Positions 1 to 8,844 of a DNA stretch of 64,000 nt are shown here, one piece after another. The stretch is from an uncultured Sulfitobacter sp. Lineage in GTDB: Bacteria; Pseudomonadota; Alphaproteobacteria; Rhodobacterales; Rhodobacteraceae. Both the position numbers and the translations under genes were made by a program. Location: NCBI GenBank assembly GCA_947502265.1, contig CANMZB010000005.1, forward strand, positions 1-64,000, given 5' to 3'. Each line of letters begins with the position of its first letter. Positions within the stretch are counted from its first letter, which is position 1. Under the pieces are notes generated by a model. The model had not been told where the DNA came from. It did not search any database and worked only from the letters and a program-made list of their open reading frames with translations.

Positions 1-1
1 C

Positions 2-42
2 CCTCTCGTGACATCACTGCGTGATGCACTGCCGGGCAGTGG
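2..42 (+). repeat. Hairpin insertion element, copy A (41 nt)
   Basis: It starts CCTCTCG. A 6-bp stem CATCAC-TGC-GTGATG follows, then a second near-perfect hairpin CACTGCC-G-GGCAGTG ending in GTGG. It has the same length and layout as copy C (526-566), with the first stem changed on both arms so pairing is kept. The host transposase resumes at ACAGCACG (DST of VDST). The left boundary lies at the window edge, so the host sequence before it is unseen and the exact insert limits are uncertain. Confidence 0.55.
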
Positions 43-359
43 ACAGCACGGGCATCAAAGCAGAGGGCGAAGGTGAGCGGAATGCCCGCAAGCATGGCGG
101 CTCCAAGCGACGTATCTGGCGCAAGATACACATAGGTATTGACGAGGAAACACTGGAGGTTCGGGCGGTCGAGATCACAAGCAGTAGCGTCGGGGATGCT
201 CCCGTGTTGCCCGATCTCCTGAACCAAATTCCGCCCAACCAAGACATCGGCAGCGTCACTGCAGATGGGGCGTATGATACCCGTAAATGTCACGAGGCTA
301 TTGCCGCTAGAGACGCCTATGCGGTGATCCCTCCGCGTAAGAACGCAAAGCCATGGAAG

Positions 360-411
360 CCCCCTCTCGTGCATGCTCGCATGCGCGTCCTTCGTCCTTG
401 CCGGGCAGTGG
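360..411 (+). repeat. Hairpin insertion element, copy B (about 49-52 nt)
   Basis: It is inserted between the Lys codon of KPWK (357-359) and ACCAGCGAC (TSDGAIARND) in the IS5-like transposase. The core CCTCTCG begins at 363. A strong stem GCATGC-TC-GCATGC (372-385), extendable by flanking pairs, is followed by a short spacer and TTGCCGGGCAGTGG ending at 411. It is longer than copies A and C but shares the same head (CCTCTCG) and tail (TGCCGG.CAG.GG). It shifts the frame by +1. Confidence 0.65.
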
Positions 412-525
412 ACCAGCGACGGAGCGATTGCCCGTAACGATGCGGTCAGCGCCCAACGATATCTGGGTCACACCCTGTGGCGACGATGGAGCGGATATCA
501 CCGCCGAAGCCGCGTCGAAACAAAA

Positions 526-566
526 CCTCTCGGGATCATGCTGCGCATGACCCTGCCGGTCAGCGG
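526..566 (+). repeat. Hairpin insertion element, copy C (41 nt)
   Basis: It is inserted between the VETK codons (514-525) and ATGCACTGC (MHCLKLMGQ) of the IS5-like transposase. It starts CCTCTCG, has stem TCATGC-TGC-GCATGA (536-550), then CTGCCGGTCAGCGG. Aligned base by base with copy A, the head, the TGC loop and the tail match, while both arms of stem 1 differ together. This is a covariation-like pattern. The insertion returns the host reading frame to that used before copy B. Confidence 0.65.
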
Positions 567-759
567 ATGCACTGCCTTAAACTAATGGGCCAATCGCTCA
601 TGGCACGGGACTTCGACAGGCAAGTCGCGGAAATCCAAATCCGCATCGCAGTCCTCAACCGCTACACGGCTCTTGGCATACCTATCACTGAGCCCGTAGG
701 CTAAATCCGTCTGGGGTAAGCGGAAGAGCGTCCTTAACCAGATTTGTGCAACAAAGCCC

Positions 760-873
760 ATCGAAAGCGTAAAAAATGCACTGGATGATGCTGGCCTCGA
801 AATTCCTTTTCCCTACCGCACGATTACATTCAAGGGCCCTGTCCCGGTTAACTTGCATTCTGAAGCGGAATGA
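760..873 (+). pseudogene. MscS-type mechanosensitive channel, C-terminal fragment
   Basis: The fragment encodes 37 residues ending in a proper TGA. It contains VKNALDDAGLEIPFPYRT, which matches the conserved C-terminal end of MscS-family small-conductance channels (the '...IPFPYRT' block). The 5' part is missing: the fragment begins directly at the right inverted repeat of the IS5-like element. This is the scar of an IS insertion that cut the channel gene, with the rest lost or outside the window. No start codon or SD belongs to it. Confidence 0.75.
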
Positions 874-1006
874 TACGTTGAACTCTGTAACGTTATCCCT
901 TTGGCACTGCGTAGAAAGGACATCTTCAAGTTGCGGGGCACCTCACCTGACATAGGTATCTATATGACCAAGCCCAAGCAATCCGGCACTCTCAAGAGGC
1001 TATCGT

Positions 1007-1192
1007 TTCCCTCCTGAAATCATCGCCTACATCGTCTAAGTCTATTTCAAATTTCCTATGAGTTTGGCGGATGTCGAGGACCTTTTAGCCGCGCGGGAAA
1101 TTGTGGTCAGCGACGAGACCATCCGCGCATAAATTGCGATATTCGGGGAGCAACATGCCAAAATAATCCGTCGGGATCATACACCACGTTGA
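1007..1192 (+). pseudogene. IS6-family transposase, N-terminal remnant
   Basis: Read in one frame the sequence gives FPPEIIAYIV, stop, VYFKFPMSLADVEDLLAARE, IVVSDETIRA, stop, IAIFGEQHAKIIRRD and a final stop. This matches the N-terminal helix-turn-helix region of IS6/IS26-type transposases. The two internal TAA codons sit where the family usually has Trp. No DDE domain follows. A GGCACTG motif at 903-909 could be the degraded left inverted repeat but is too short to rely on. The fragment is non-functional. Confidence 0.7.
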
Positions 1193-1643
1193 TCAGAAAG
1201 CAGCACGGAACACCACCGCTGACCAATACGCAGGACGTGACGGCACCGCTGGCGCAGACAACGCACGAGCGGTTTTAGTCATGCATTCCGTGAAAAGTAC
1301 GAACCCGGCTTTCCCGACGAGGTGACACCACAGCATGTAGTTCACGGCAGGGTTGCAAAGGTAACGGTGGCAAATTTCAGCTATGGGCCGAAACCAATGA
1401 CCGATCTGTTCGTGACGCGCGAAATAACTGACGCTTTCAAATTCGCCTTTGTACGTGGCCAGTCGATCACCAACTCCCCCGGACAGGCGCAACAGCGCAG
1501 CGCCGCCAACATGCATAAACACCACGCGGGGGAAGATAACGCCGTGCTAGGTCATATTGGTGCCGAAGTAGAGCTATTGTCAAATCTGGCAGGGCGGTAA
1601 AAAGTCGATTCATTTTGGGCGCTGTATCGGTTATGATCTGGCA
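1193..1643. other. Unassigned stretch between IS remnants
   Basis: About 450 bases with no gene I can support. There are overlapping open frames on both strands: 1322-1600 plus (about 92 codons) and 1193-1525 minus (about 110 codons). Neither shows a recognisable motif, SD or family resemblance. It is probably debris left by successive IS insertions. Confidence 0.5.
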
Positions 1644-3252
1644 ATGATTACGTTGCGCGATAGACGGACCGGTGAATTGTTTGATTGTTGGTCAGAGATG
1701 GGTCAGAAGCAGCGCTTGCTGCTAGATCGCTCTTGGGCGGGGTGTTCCGAGACCACCTTCTTGATGATCTTCCAGTTGATGAATTGGGCGGCCATTTTGA
1801 TGATCGCATGGGACGCCCATCGAAGGATTTGCATATCGTCATCGGGGTTCTGCTTTTGCAGCAGTTGCATGACCTGAGCGATACAGTTACGGTCGAAGCC
1901 TTCGCTTTCAACATGGCCTGGCATCACGCTCTGGATGTCCGGACCGAAGCGGATTGTTATTTCTGCGAGAAGACTTTGCGGAATTATCGCCGCCTTTTCA
2001 TCAACGAGGGGCTTGATGAAATACTGTTCCGTCGCGTGACGTACCGCCTTGTGCGGGCTTTTGGGGTAGATACCAGTCGCCAGCGCATGGACTCAACTGC
2101 GATGCGCTCGGCTATGCGCAGCTTGACGCTGCTCGGAACCGTTGTTGAGAGTATTTCAAAATTTGCGCGTGAGCTTGCGCGGTCTAATCCCGCGCTGCAT
2201 GGGTTGATCGATAATGACATCAACCTGCGATATGTAGGTCGGGAAGGTGACGGTTGCTTTTCAAATACGGCACCGAGCGCATCAAGGCGTAGGTTAGATG
2301 AGGCTGGGCGCGATCTGCTGCAGCTTGTGGCGCAGTTCAGAAATACAGCGGCGGCGGAACTGTCAGGATATGCGTTGCTGGATCAAGTCTTGCAAGAGCA
2401 GTTCGAGGTCACGGTTGAAGAAGCTGGCGATACCCTATCGGCGGTCGCCCCTCCGCGCGAACCTGATGATATGCCTTGCGATGGCGTCACCAACCCCGCC
2501 GACCCAGACGCCAATTACAATGCCCACAAAGGTTTGGGCTATATGGTGCAGATAGTCGAAACCTGTGCCGAGGATGATGGTCCTGTGCATGAGACTGCCC
2601 CCGGTCGCCCGATCTGATTACCCATGTGGCGGTTCACAAGATGACGGTGCATGACTGGCATCGATTGCCCGACGCATTGGACGACCTTGCCGACCGTTCA
2701 CTCACGCCGAAAGTCTTGCTGGCCGATTCATATTATGGGTCGGCTGATAGCATGACCTTGACCGATGAGCGCAGTATTGATCTGAAGGCACCAGTTCCTA
2801 CGGCGAGAGGTGGATCTTCAGGGCGTCTTACGCTCGAGGACTTTAATCTGGATGAAGCCGGTTTGGTTCTGCACTGTCCTAACGGAATTGAACCGGTCTC
2901 AGCCTCTGCGGTGCGTGCGAAACTGCTGGCCCGTTTTGATTTGGCCATATGTAGAAAATGCCCAGACAGAGCACTTTGCCCGGTCTAGGCTCATAAGCAT
3001 GACGGGCAGTTCGCGCGCTTTCAATACACGCCGAAGTGAGCGGGAAAACAAAAACGACGGCTCTATGAACGCAGCAAAGAGTTCCACGACATCCACCGAT
3101 GGTGCGCAGGGATAGGAGCGACCATGTCACGGCTGAAATATCAGATGAACCTTGCGCAGTTGCGGGTTCGGGGCATCCCTGCGATGCGATACACGGTCAA
3201 TCTGCGCGCCTTAGGACTGAATATCCGCCGATGTGCAGCAGTTCAGGCGTAA
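1644..3252 (+). pseudogene. IS1182-family transposase, degenerate
   Basis: A nearly full-length transposase is spread over frames. It begins MITLRDRRTGELFD (1644), shifts near 1738 (SWAG|VFRDHLLDDLPVDEL, consistent with loss of one G) and runs to about 2610. It shifts again into LITHVAVHKMTVHD, reaches a TAG at 2986-2988, then reads AHKHDGQFARFQYTPK, another stop, and finally ATMSRLKYQMNLAQLRVRG...LGLNIRRCAA with a TAA at 3250-3252. Recognisable blocks include GRPSKDLHIVIGVLLLQQLHD, DVRTEADCYFCEKTLRNY, RQRMDSTAMRSAMRSL and RKCPDRALCPV. At least two frameshifts and two in-frame stops make it inactive. Confidence 0.85.
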
Positions 3253-3399
3253 AGCCGAGTCTGTTGTCATTCTCGCCGACGCAGGCATGATAGCAAGAAA
3301 GGATCTCGCGACGATGGACCCCAAAAAAGCAAGTTATCAACGCTCAGGCCAGCCACTTTTTTACCGCCCCGTCAACTTTCAACTATATCTCAGGGGCGA

Positions 3400-3610
3400 A
3401 TTATCGATCCCGCTGCGTATATATACAGATGATCTTGTCATTCATCTCGCCGATCCGGTTTAACTTCTTGTCATCGGCTCCGGATCGAAACTGCGGTCCC
3501 GATCACGTGGTACAAAGATGGGGATATCGCCGCCCTGCCCCTTCGGCCGCTTGGTGGATGTGCCGTTGCGTCTGATCCGGCGGCTTGCCAAGCTCGTCTT
3601 CAGCTCGTCT
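3400..3610 (-). pseudogene. IS256 (Mutator)-family transposase fragment
   Basis: On the minus strand one frame reads RRIRRNGTSTKRPKGQGG, then IPIFVPRDRDRSFDPEP. This corresponds to the N-terminal 'RNG...VPRDRDGSFEP' block of IS256-type transposases. The expected continuation is found in another frame as KKLNRIGEMNDKIICIY, equivalent to the family's '...DDKII.LYA.G' block, and then hits a stop. The fragment is short, frameshifted and lacks the catalytic core. The rest of 3253-3740 holds nothing I can assign. Confidence 0.55.
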
Positions 3611-3740
3611 TCAGCTCGTCCGGCGGTTCCCGGGATAAGATCATCCTCCTCCCCCTTTCTCGGGAGGCGTGGACCAAACACCAGCCATCAAAACCTCAAA
3701 GGAGTCCTGCTCGCTGCCGGTGCTGGTTATGAGTCCATAT

Positions 3741-4448
3741 TTATGCGCTAACCGCGATATCCATCTCGTTGAGTTGCGGATCACGAAGAACATATCCTCG
3801 GCCCCAAACAGTTTCGATATAGCTCTGCCCACCTGTCGCCGTGCTCAACTTTTTGCGCAACTTGCAGATAAATACGTCGATAATCTTGAGTTCCGGCTCA
3901 TCCATGCCGCCATAAAGATGGTTGAGAAACATCTCTTTTGTTAGTGTCGTTCCCTTTCGAAGGCTCAAAAGCTCTAGCATCTGGTATTCTTTACCGGTCA
4001 GATGTACGGACTTGTTTTCCACACTTACGGTTTTTGCATCCAGATTGACGGAAATCAGGCCGGTATCGATGACCGATTGGGAATGCCCCTTGGAGCGGCG
4101 GATAATTGCGTGGATCCGCGCGACCAGTTCCTCGCGGTGGAACGGTTTTGTCAGGTAGTCGTCCGCGCCAAAACCGAAACCTTTGATCTTGTTTTCGGTG
4201 TCGTCAGCACCGGACAGGATCAAAATGGGTGTCTCGATCCGGCTGAGGCGTAATTGGCGCAAAACTTCATGGCCGTTCATATCCGGCAGATCAAGATCCA
4301 GCAGAATGATGTCATAATCGTAGAGTTTGGCCAGATCGATCCCTTCCTCTCCCAGGTCCGTCGCATAGACGTTCAGGTTGGCATGGGTCAGCATCAGTTC
4401 GATGCTTTTGGAAGTGGTTGGATCGTCTTCAACAAGCAGCACACGCAT
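3741..4448 (-). CDS. ctrA: Cell-cycle response regulator CtrA
   Basis: An OmpR/PhoB-type response regulator of 235 aa. The N-terminal receiver carries the acidic pocket VEDD at 7-9 and phospho-acceptor Asp51 ([11 protein letters not shown]). The C-terminal winged helix includes [17 protein letters not shown] and [14 protein letters not shown], highly characteristic of CtrA. In Alphaproteobacteria it is phosphorylated through CckA-ChpT. In Rhodobacteraceae it is usually non-essential and controls motility, gene-transfer-agent and signalling genes. I chose the ATG at 4448 (MRVLLVEDD), as in orthologues; an in-frame ATG lies at 4457. A CtrA-box-like site lies upstream at 4509-4524, and sciP is the next gene upstream. 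Confidence 0.96.
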   Translation of the reverse strand: MRVLLVEDDPTTSKSIELMLTHANLNVYATDLGEEGIDLAKLYDYDIILLDLDLPDMNGHEVLRQLRLSRIETPILILSGADDTENKIKGFGFGADDYLTKPFHREELVARIHAIIRRSKGHSQSVIDTGLISVNLDAKTVSVENKSVHLTGKEYQMLELLSLRKGTTLTKEMFLNHLYGGMDEPELKIIDVFICKLRKKLSTATGGQSYIETVWGRGYVLRDPQLNEMDIAVSA

Positions 4449-4508
4449 TATGTTCATCTCCGCAGGATACGTTGGGGTCTATTTCTAACTTAAACGTGAC
4501 CATAAAAG

Positions 4509-4524
4509 GTTAACCGCCCGTAAA
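4509..4524 (-). promoter_or_regulatory. Putative CtrA box upstream of ctrA
   Basis: On the minus strand the site reads TTTA, seven bases, TTAAC, one mismatch from the CtrA consensus TTAA-N7-TTAAC. It lies about 60 bp upstream of the ctrA start, in the gap between sciP and ctrA. Autoregulation of ctrA is established in Caulobacter. Applying it here is inference. Confidence 0.45.
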
Positions 4525-4551
4525 CGTCTGCATTATTAGTAATGCGACAAC

Positions 4552-4830
4552 TTAAAGTTGTCTATATTTTTGCACCATTGTGGTTTTCAAGGCCCCTTCG
4601 CCATAGGTCGAGACGGCCCTTACCCATTCGATAAACTCGTCCTCGCTAAGCTTATAGCGCTTTAGAGCGTCATCCTTGTCGATCAAGCCATACACTACGC
4701 CGCGCACCACAGCCGCCTTTCGCGACGCCACCCAGCGCCGCGTATCGGACGGCGGAAGGTCTGCCTGTGTCATAACCGTTCCATCCGTTAACGTTACCGC
4801 GCGCGGACCATCCACTTTCTTAAGATACAT
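4552..4830 (-). CDS. sciP: SciP-like CtrA inhibitory protein (DUF1153)
   Basis: A 92-aa protein of the DUF1153 family. It has the family core LPPSDTRRWVASRKAAVV, then a helix-turn-helix-like stretch (KDDALKRYKLSEDEFIEW) and the C-terminal Q-YRQL end. In Caulobacter the homologue SciP binds DNA and CtrA and blocks CtrA-dependent transcription. It sits immediately upstream of ctrA on the same strand, separated by about 100 bp that carry a CtrA-box-like site. The pair may therefore be co-regulated. The ATG at 4830 gives the expected family length. Confidence 0.85.
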   Translation of the reverse strand: MYLKKVDGPRAVTLTDGTVMTQADLPPSDTRRWVASRKAAVVRGVVYGLIDKDDALKRYKLSEDEFIEWVRAVSTYGEGALKTTMVQKYRQL

Positions 4831-4965
4831 AACTCACCACCACATTTTGCTTGTTTCCCAAGACTGACGCGGCGATCTTAAAGACTGATGAAACCCTGCC
4901 CTTGTGAGTAGCTCACATTTTCCTATATTCTGAAGGAACCTGACACCTCCGAAACGAGAGACTCC

Positions 4966-6108
4966 ATGGCCCTTGATCAAACCCTCCCGCTCAACTCGCT
5001 TGGTTTTGCCAAAACGCCCGCCGACACCCGTGTCGTGGTGGCGATGTCCGGCGGCGTGGACAGCTCTGTTGTGGCTGCCATGCTTGCCGAGGAAGGGTAT
5101 GATGTGGTGGGTGTGACGCTTCAGCTTTATGATCACGGGGCCGCATTGGCCAAAAAAGGCGCGTGTTGTGCCGGGATCGACATTCACGATGCGCGCCGCG
5201 TGGCCGAGGATATGGGATTTCCCCATTATGTTCTGGATTATGAGAATGTGTTCAAGGATGCGGTGATCGACGAATTCGCCGACAGCTATCTTGGCGGGGC
5301 CACGCCCGTGCCGTGCATCCGCTGCAACGAGCGGGTAAAGTTCAAGGATCTGCTGGAAACGGCCAAGGATCTGGATGCGGATTGTATGGCGACAGGCCAC
5401 TACATCCAGCGGATGATGGGGCCAAAAGGGGCCGAACTTCATGGCGCAGCCGATGCGAATCGCGATCAAAGCTATTTCCTTTTCTCCACCACTCCCGAGC
5501 AGCTCGCCTATCTGCGCTTCCCGCTGGGGCATCTGCCCTCAAAGGAAGCCACCCGTGCACTGGCCGAAAAATACGGGCTGCGCGTGGCGATGAAGCCCGA
5601 CAGTCAGGACATCTGTTTTGTTCCTGACGGCGATTATGCTTCAGTGATTCGCAAGCTGCGGCCCGAAGCGGATGCACCCGGCAATATCGTGGACCCTGAC
5701 GGGCGTGTGCTGGCGCAGCACGAGGGCGTGATCAATTACACCATCGGACAGCGCCGCGGCCTTGGCATTGGCGGCCTGTCCGAGCCATTGTATGTGGTCA
5801 GGCTTGATGCGGACCGGCGCGAAGTGGTCGTGGGGCCGAAACACATGCTGGCCACCCGCACGATTCCGGTAAAGGAGATCAACTGGCTGGGCGATGATGC
5901 CTTCAGCGCGCAAAAAGAGCGGCACATTTCTGTGCGTGTCCGCTCCACCCGCCCCCCGGCTGAGGCGATCCTGCGTCCGCTGACGGACACCACGGCTGAG
6001 GTCGAATTGCTCTCGCCCGAAGAAGGGGTCAGCCCCGGTCAGGCCTGTGTGTTCTATGATCCCGATAGCAGCCGGATCTTTGGCGGCGGCTGGATTTATC
6101 GCGGTTAA
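4966..6108 (+). CDS. mnmA: tRNA-specific 2-thiouridylase MnmA
   Basis: A 380-aa PP-loop enzyme that thiolates U34 of tRNA Glu/Gln/Lys, receiving sulfur by relay from a desulfurase. The ATP-pyrophosphatase loop SGGVDSS is at 28-34. The two redox Cys are in PCIRCN (Cys120) and SQDICFVP (Cys217), and [14 protein letters not shown] precedes the C-terminal beta-barrel domain. Length and motifs are complete. It is read away from sciP, so 4831-4965 holds divergent promoters. Its stop codon TAA (6106-6108) overlaps the stop of convergent lpxB in a shared TTAA. Confidence 0.97.
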   Translation: MALDQTLPLNSLGFAKTPADTRVVVAMSGGVDSSVVAAMLAEEGYDVVGVTLQLYDHGAALAKKGACCAGIDIHDARRVAEDMGFPHYVLDYENVFKDAVIDEFADSYLGGATPVPCIRCNERVKFKDLLETAKDLDADCMATGHYIQRMMGPKGAELHGAADANRDQSYFLFSTTPEQLAYLRFPLGHLPSKEATRALAEKYGLRVAMKPDSQDICFVPDGDYASVIRKLRPEADAPGNIVDPDGRVLAQHEGVINYTIGQRRGLGIGGLSEPLYVVRLDADRREVVVGPKHMLATRTIPVKEINWLGDDAFSAQKERHISVRVRSTRPPAEAILRPLTDTTAEVELLSPEEGVSPGQACVFYDPDSSRIFGGGWIYRG

Positions 6109-7277
6109 CCCGCGTCCAGCCCGTCCAGCACCGCACGCGCGGCGCGCAGGCCGGGCGGATCACCGCCCTGCCCCAACAGTCGCATGGTCAGCGCCATCGC
6201 GTCGTGTTGCGCATCCGGATGCTCAAAGACATCCAACACACCTTGGGCGATCAGGTCGGGCTGGCAGCGCTTGCCGATAAACTCCGGCACCACGCGGGTA
6301 TCGGAAACCAGATTGACCAGCGTCACCGTGTCCACCCTCAGCATCCGGCCAATCACCACGCGACTAAGCCAGTTCATGTCATAGGCAATGACCATCGGCG
6401 TGTCAGCTGCCGCCAATTCAAGCGAGACCGTGCCGGACGCGGCCAGCGCCACATCCGCCGCACGAAAGGCAGCACGCTTTTGCGTCATGGCATCGGCGTA
6501 ATCACCACCGCGCGGGTCAAGCACAACCGGTGTGCCGGACCAGTCACGGGTCAGTCTGGACACGATACCGGCCACAGGGGCCGCAGCGGGAATCACCACA
6601 CGCATGTCGGGGCGCTGTGCCACGATCTGTGCCACGACCGCGCCGAAACGCTCTCCCAGGCGCCCGATTTCGGAACGGCGCGAGCCCGGCAAAACCATCA
6701 AAAGCGGCGCATCCCCAAGGTCGTGCGCCGTGCGAAAGGCAAGCCCCTGCGCGTCCGTCGCCACCGGCTCCGAGACCACAGGATGGCCCACGAAATCACA
6801 GCGCATGCCCGCCGCCTGCATAAACGGGGGCTCGAAAGGCAAAAGCGCCAACACTTGATCAATGTGCCGGGCCATCTTCGCCGCACGACCCGCGCGCCAT
6901 GCCCAAACCGTCGGGGCCACATAATGCACAGTGCGCACAGTGCTGCGCATCTTTACCCTTTTCGCCACACGAAGGGAAAAATCGGGACTGTCGATGGTGA
7001 TCACCACATCAGGCTCCCCCGCAATCACCGCCTCTGCTGTCTCGTTGATACGGCGCATCAAATGGCGGTACTTTGGCAGGATTTCGGCGACGCCCATGAC
7101 GCTGAGTTCCGACATGTCAAAGCGGCTGTTCAAACCCTCGGCCTGCATCTGAACCCCGCCAATGCCTTCGAATGTCACATTAGGGCGCACCTCTTTGAGA
7201 CCCGCCATCAAAGCGCCGCCCAGCTTGTCACCGGATGGCTCCCCCGCAATGATAAAGACGTGCAGGGGTGCGTTCAT
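6105..7277 (-). CDS. lpxB: Lipid-A-disaccharide synthase LpxB
   Basis: A 390-aa GT19 glycosyltransferase that joins UDP-2,3-diacylglucosamine and lipid X to form the lipid A disaccharide at the inner membrane. Typical blocks are [17 protein letters not shown] near the N-terminus, [45 protein letters not shown] and [15 protein letters not shown]. The ATG at 7277 gives the family start ([16 protein letters not shown]) and overlaps the end of lpxI by 4 nt. It is the last gene of the long minus-strand envelope operon. Confidence 0.97.
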   Translation of the reverse strand: MNAPLHVFIIAGEPSGDKLGGALMAGLKEVRPNVTFEGIGGVQMQAEGLNSRFDMSELSVMGVAEILPKYRHLMRRINETAEAVIAGEPDVVITIDSPDFSLRVAKRVKMRSTVRTVHYVAPTVWAWRAGRAAKMARHIDQVLALLPFEPPFMQAAGMRCDFVGHPVVSEPVATDAQGLAFRTAHDLGDAPLLMVLPGSRRSEIGRLGERFGAVVAQIVAQRPDMRVVIPAAAPVAGIVSRLTRDWSGTPVVLDPRGGDYADAMTQKRAAFRAADVALAASGTVSLELAAADTPMVIAYDMNWLSRVVIGRMLRVDTVTLVNLVSDTRVVPEFIGKRCQPDLIAQGVLDVFEHPDAQHDAMALTMRLLGQGGDPPGLRAARAVLDGLDAG

Positions 7278-8065
7278 TCGCCTGTCCGTGCCCAAAAAAC
7301 AATACCGTATTTGTCTGCCAGTTCGGTGCAGCGCGCGGCGTGCAATACCAGAACGTCCTCCGCGTCGATCACCACCCCGGCAAGGCCCGCACGATGCGCG
7401 CCCTCAAAGGTTTCGGGACCGATGGCGGGCATGTCGATTTTCAACGTCTGGCCCTGCTTTGGACCTTTGAACAAAATCGCATTGGCGCCGTGCGTCTTGG
7501 GGCCGGTCCGGGCAATCAAATCATCGGTGCCGCGCGCGTCCTCCATCGCCAAAACCTTGCCATCACCGACAATACAGGCCTGCCCCACGTCCAACGGTGA
7601 CAGCTCCAGAAGATGTGCCGCGCCAACTGTCGCGTTCTTACGCATCTGCGCATCGGGCCAGTGCGCGCCGTAAACACCGCCTTTGGCCAGCAGATCAGGC
7701 GCGATTTCATGTGCGCCCCTGACGGTGAATCCGGTTTTCTCGAACAACTCCATCACAACACGCAGCGCGCCGTCATCGCCTGCCTGCAACGCCTGCATGA
7801 AAAGAGGCACCAGCGGTTTGGTCTCCGCATCCAGCTTTGCAGGGTCGATCTGCGGGCGCTCGATTGCACCCGCAAGGCACACGTCGGTCACGCCCCGCTC
7901 TCCCAACGCGATCAGAAACGAGCCAAGCGTCTCAAGCCGGAACGTGAGATCGACGGTCAAACCGCTCACCTCGACGCCCTCGTATCCGCACACGATAAAT
8001 GTCTCGCCGGTGGCCGCTGCCACCCGCGCGGGCAGATCGCCGCGTCCAGCCACCAACGCCAGCAT
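7274..8065 (-). CDS. lpxI: UDP-2,3-diacylglucosamine pyrophosphatase LpxI
   Basis: A 263-aa DUF1009-family enzyme. LpxI replaces LpxH in Alphaproteobacteria and hydrolyses UDP-2,3-diacylglucosamine to lipid X plus UMP. Visible blocks include the N-terminal LALVAGRGDLP, VGQACIVGDGKVLAMEDARGTDDLI in the C-terminal catalytic domain, and FKGPKQGQTLKIDMPAIGP. It lies between lpxA and lpxB with 1-4 nt overlaps, the standard order lpxA-lpxI-lpxB, which supports translational coupling. Confidence 0.96.
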   Translation of the reverse strand: MLALVAGRGDLPARVAAATGETFIVCGYEGVEVSGLTVDLTFRLETLGSFLIALGERGVTDVCLAGAIERPQIDPAKLDAETKPLVPLFMQALQAGDDGALRVVMELFEKTGFTVRGAHEIAPDLLAKGGVYGAHWPDAQMRKNATVGAAHLLELSPLDVGQACIVGDGKVLAMEDARGTDDLIARTGPKTHGANAILFKGPKQGQTLKIDMPAIGPETFEGAHRAGLAGVVIDAEDVLVLHAARCTELADKYGIVFWARTGE

Positions 8066-8844
8066 CAGCGCGGGGTCAGGAAGTGGCGACCGGTATCGGC
8101 CAGAACGAAATCGACGATTTCGCGGACGTAAGGGCTGTCGGTATCGGCGGCCAGCCGCTCGGCCCGGTCTTGAAAGGTGCCCTCGCCCTGTGCCAGCATC
8201 TGGAACGCCGCCCGCAGCGCGGTGATATCGCTGCGCGACACGCCGCTGCGCTTGAGCCCCACAAGGTTCAGCCCGTCCAGCTCCCCGCGCGACGCCTGCA
8301 CCAGACCGTAAGGGATCACATCGTTCGTCACCATGGTCACGGCACCGATGATCGCGCCACGCCCGATGCGCACAAACTGGTGAATTCCGGCCAGACCGCC
8401 GATGATGACGTTATCCTCGATCACACAATGCCCTGCGACAGCGGCGTTATTCACCACGACAACATGATTGCCCACCTGCGCGTCATGCGCGATATGACAG
8501 CCCGCCATGAACAGCCCGTCGTCACCGATGCTCGTCACGCCGCCGCCACCTTCGGTGCCACAGTTCATGGTGACGTGTTCGCGGATGCGGTTACGCTTGC
8601 CAATCTCCAGACGGGTCGCCTCGCCCTTGAATTTCAAATCCTGCGGGATTTCTCCGATGACGGCAAAAGGGAAAATCACTGTGCCCTCGCCCACGGTTGT
8701 TTGCCCGGTGATCACAACATGCGATTTCAACACCACATCCGCCCCAAGCGTCACCTGCGCCCCGACGATGCAAAACGGGCCAACTGTGGCCGATGGATCA
8801 ATCTGCGCGCCGTCCTCGATCACTGCGCCGGGGTGAATAGCCAT
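8065..8844 (-). CDS. lpxA: UDP-N-acetylglucosamine acyltransferase LpxA
   Basis: A 259-aa left-handed beta-helix acyltransferase catalysing the first step of lipid A synthesis, transfer of 3-hydroxyacyl from ACP to UDP-GlcNAc. Hexapeptide repeats fill the N-terminal two thirds (IHPGAVIEDGAQIDPSATVG, then NNAAVAGHCVIEDNVIIGG). The catalytic His lies in the MAGCHIAHDAQVGNH region. YGLVQASRGELDGLNLVGLKR and a helical tail follow, as in the family. It overlaps fabZ by one base. Confidence 0.97.
   Translation of the reverse strand: MAIHPGAVIEDGAQIDPSATVGPFCIVGAQVTLGADVVLKSHVVITGQTTVGEGTVIFPFAVIGEIPQDLKFKGEATRLEIGKRNRIREHVTMNCGTEGGGGVTSIGDDGLFMAGCHIAHDAQVGNHVVVVNNAAVAGHCVIEDNVIIGGLAGIHQFVRIGRGAIIGAVTMVTNDVIPYGLVQASRGELDGLNLVGLKRSGVSRSDITALRAAFQMLAQGEGTFQDRAERLAADTDSPYVREIVDFVLADTGRHFLTPR

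Larger units (their letters stand above)
43..704 (+). pseudogene. IS5-family transposase, 5'-truncated and interrupted
   Basis: This is the C-terminal part of a DDE transposase. It includes VDSTGIK (first catalytic Asp), GSKRRIWRKIHI, ADGAYDT (second Asp), VIPPRKNAKPWK, then GYHRRSRVETK, MARDFDRQVAEIQ and LNRYTALGIP. Frame 0 runs from the left edge to 359. After an insert at 360-411 the protein continues in frame 1 (TSDGAIARND...). After an insert at 526-566 it returns to frame 0 from ATG 567 to the stop at 702-704. The two inserts (52 and 41 nt) sum to a multiple of three. The host sequence between them has no other stop or frameshift that I can see. As written it cannot make a full protein unless the inserts are bypassed or removed. 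Confidence 0.8.
1..759 (+). mobile_element. IS5-family (IS903-like) element, 3' remnant with hairpin insertions
   Basis: The left part lies outside the window. The right end is marked by GATTTGTGCAACAAAGCCC at 741-759. Its reverse complement, starting GGGCTTTGTTGCACAAAT, resembles the terminal inverted repeats of IS903-type IS5 elements. The element abuts the truncated mscS tail beginning at 760, so it apparently landed in that gene. The internal transposase is otherwise well preserved but is split over reading frames by short inserts (see 2-42, 360-411, 526-566). Family assignment rests on the transposase sequence and this terminal repeat. The left inverted repeat and any target duplication cannot be seen. 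Confidence 0.8.

Noticed and set aside
1322-1600. 92-codon plus-strand frame between IS remnants
   Set aside because: It has no recognisable family, and an overlapping minus-strand frame is equally open. Evidence is insufficient.
3591-3621. Short tandem repeat CAGCTCGTCTT
   Set aside because: It is only about 2.5 copies inside IS debris, most likely simple slippage.
6204-7673. 489-codon plus-strand open frame
   Set aside because: It lies antisense to lpxB and lpxI, is rich in His/Arg/Gln and has no family motif. It is a shadow of GC-rich coding DNA.
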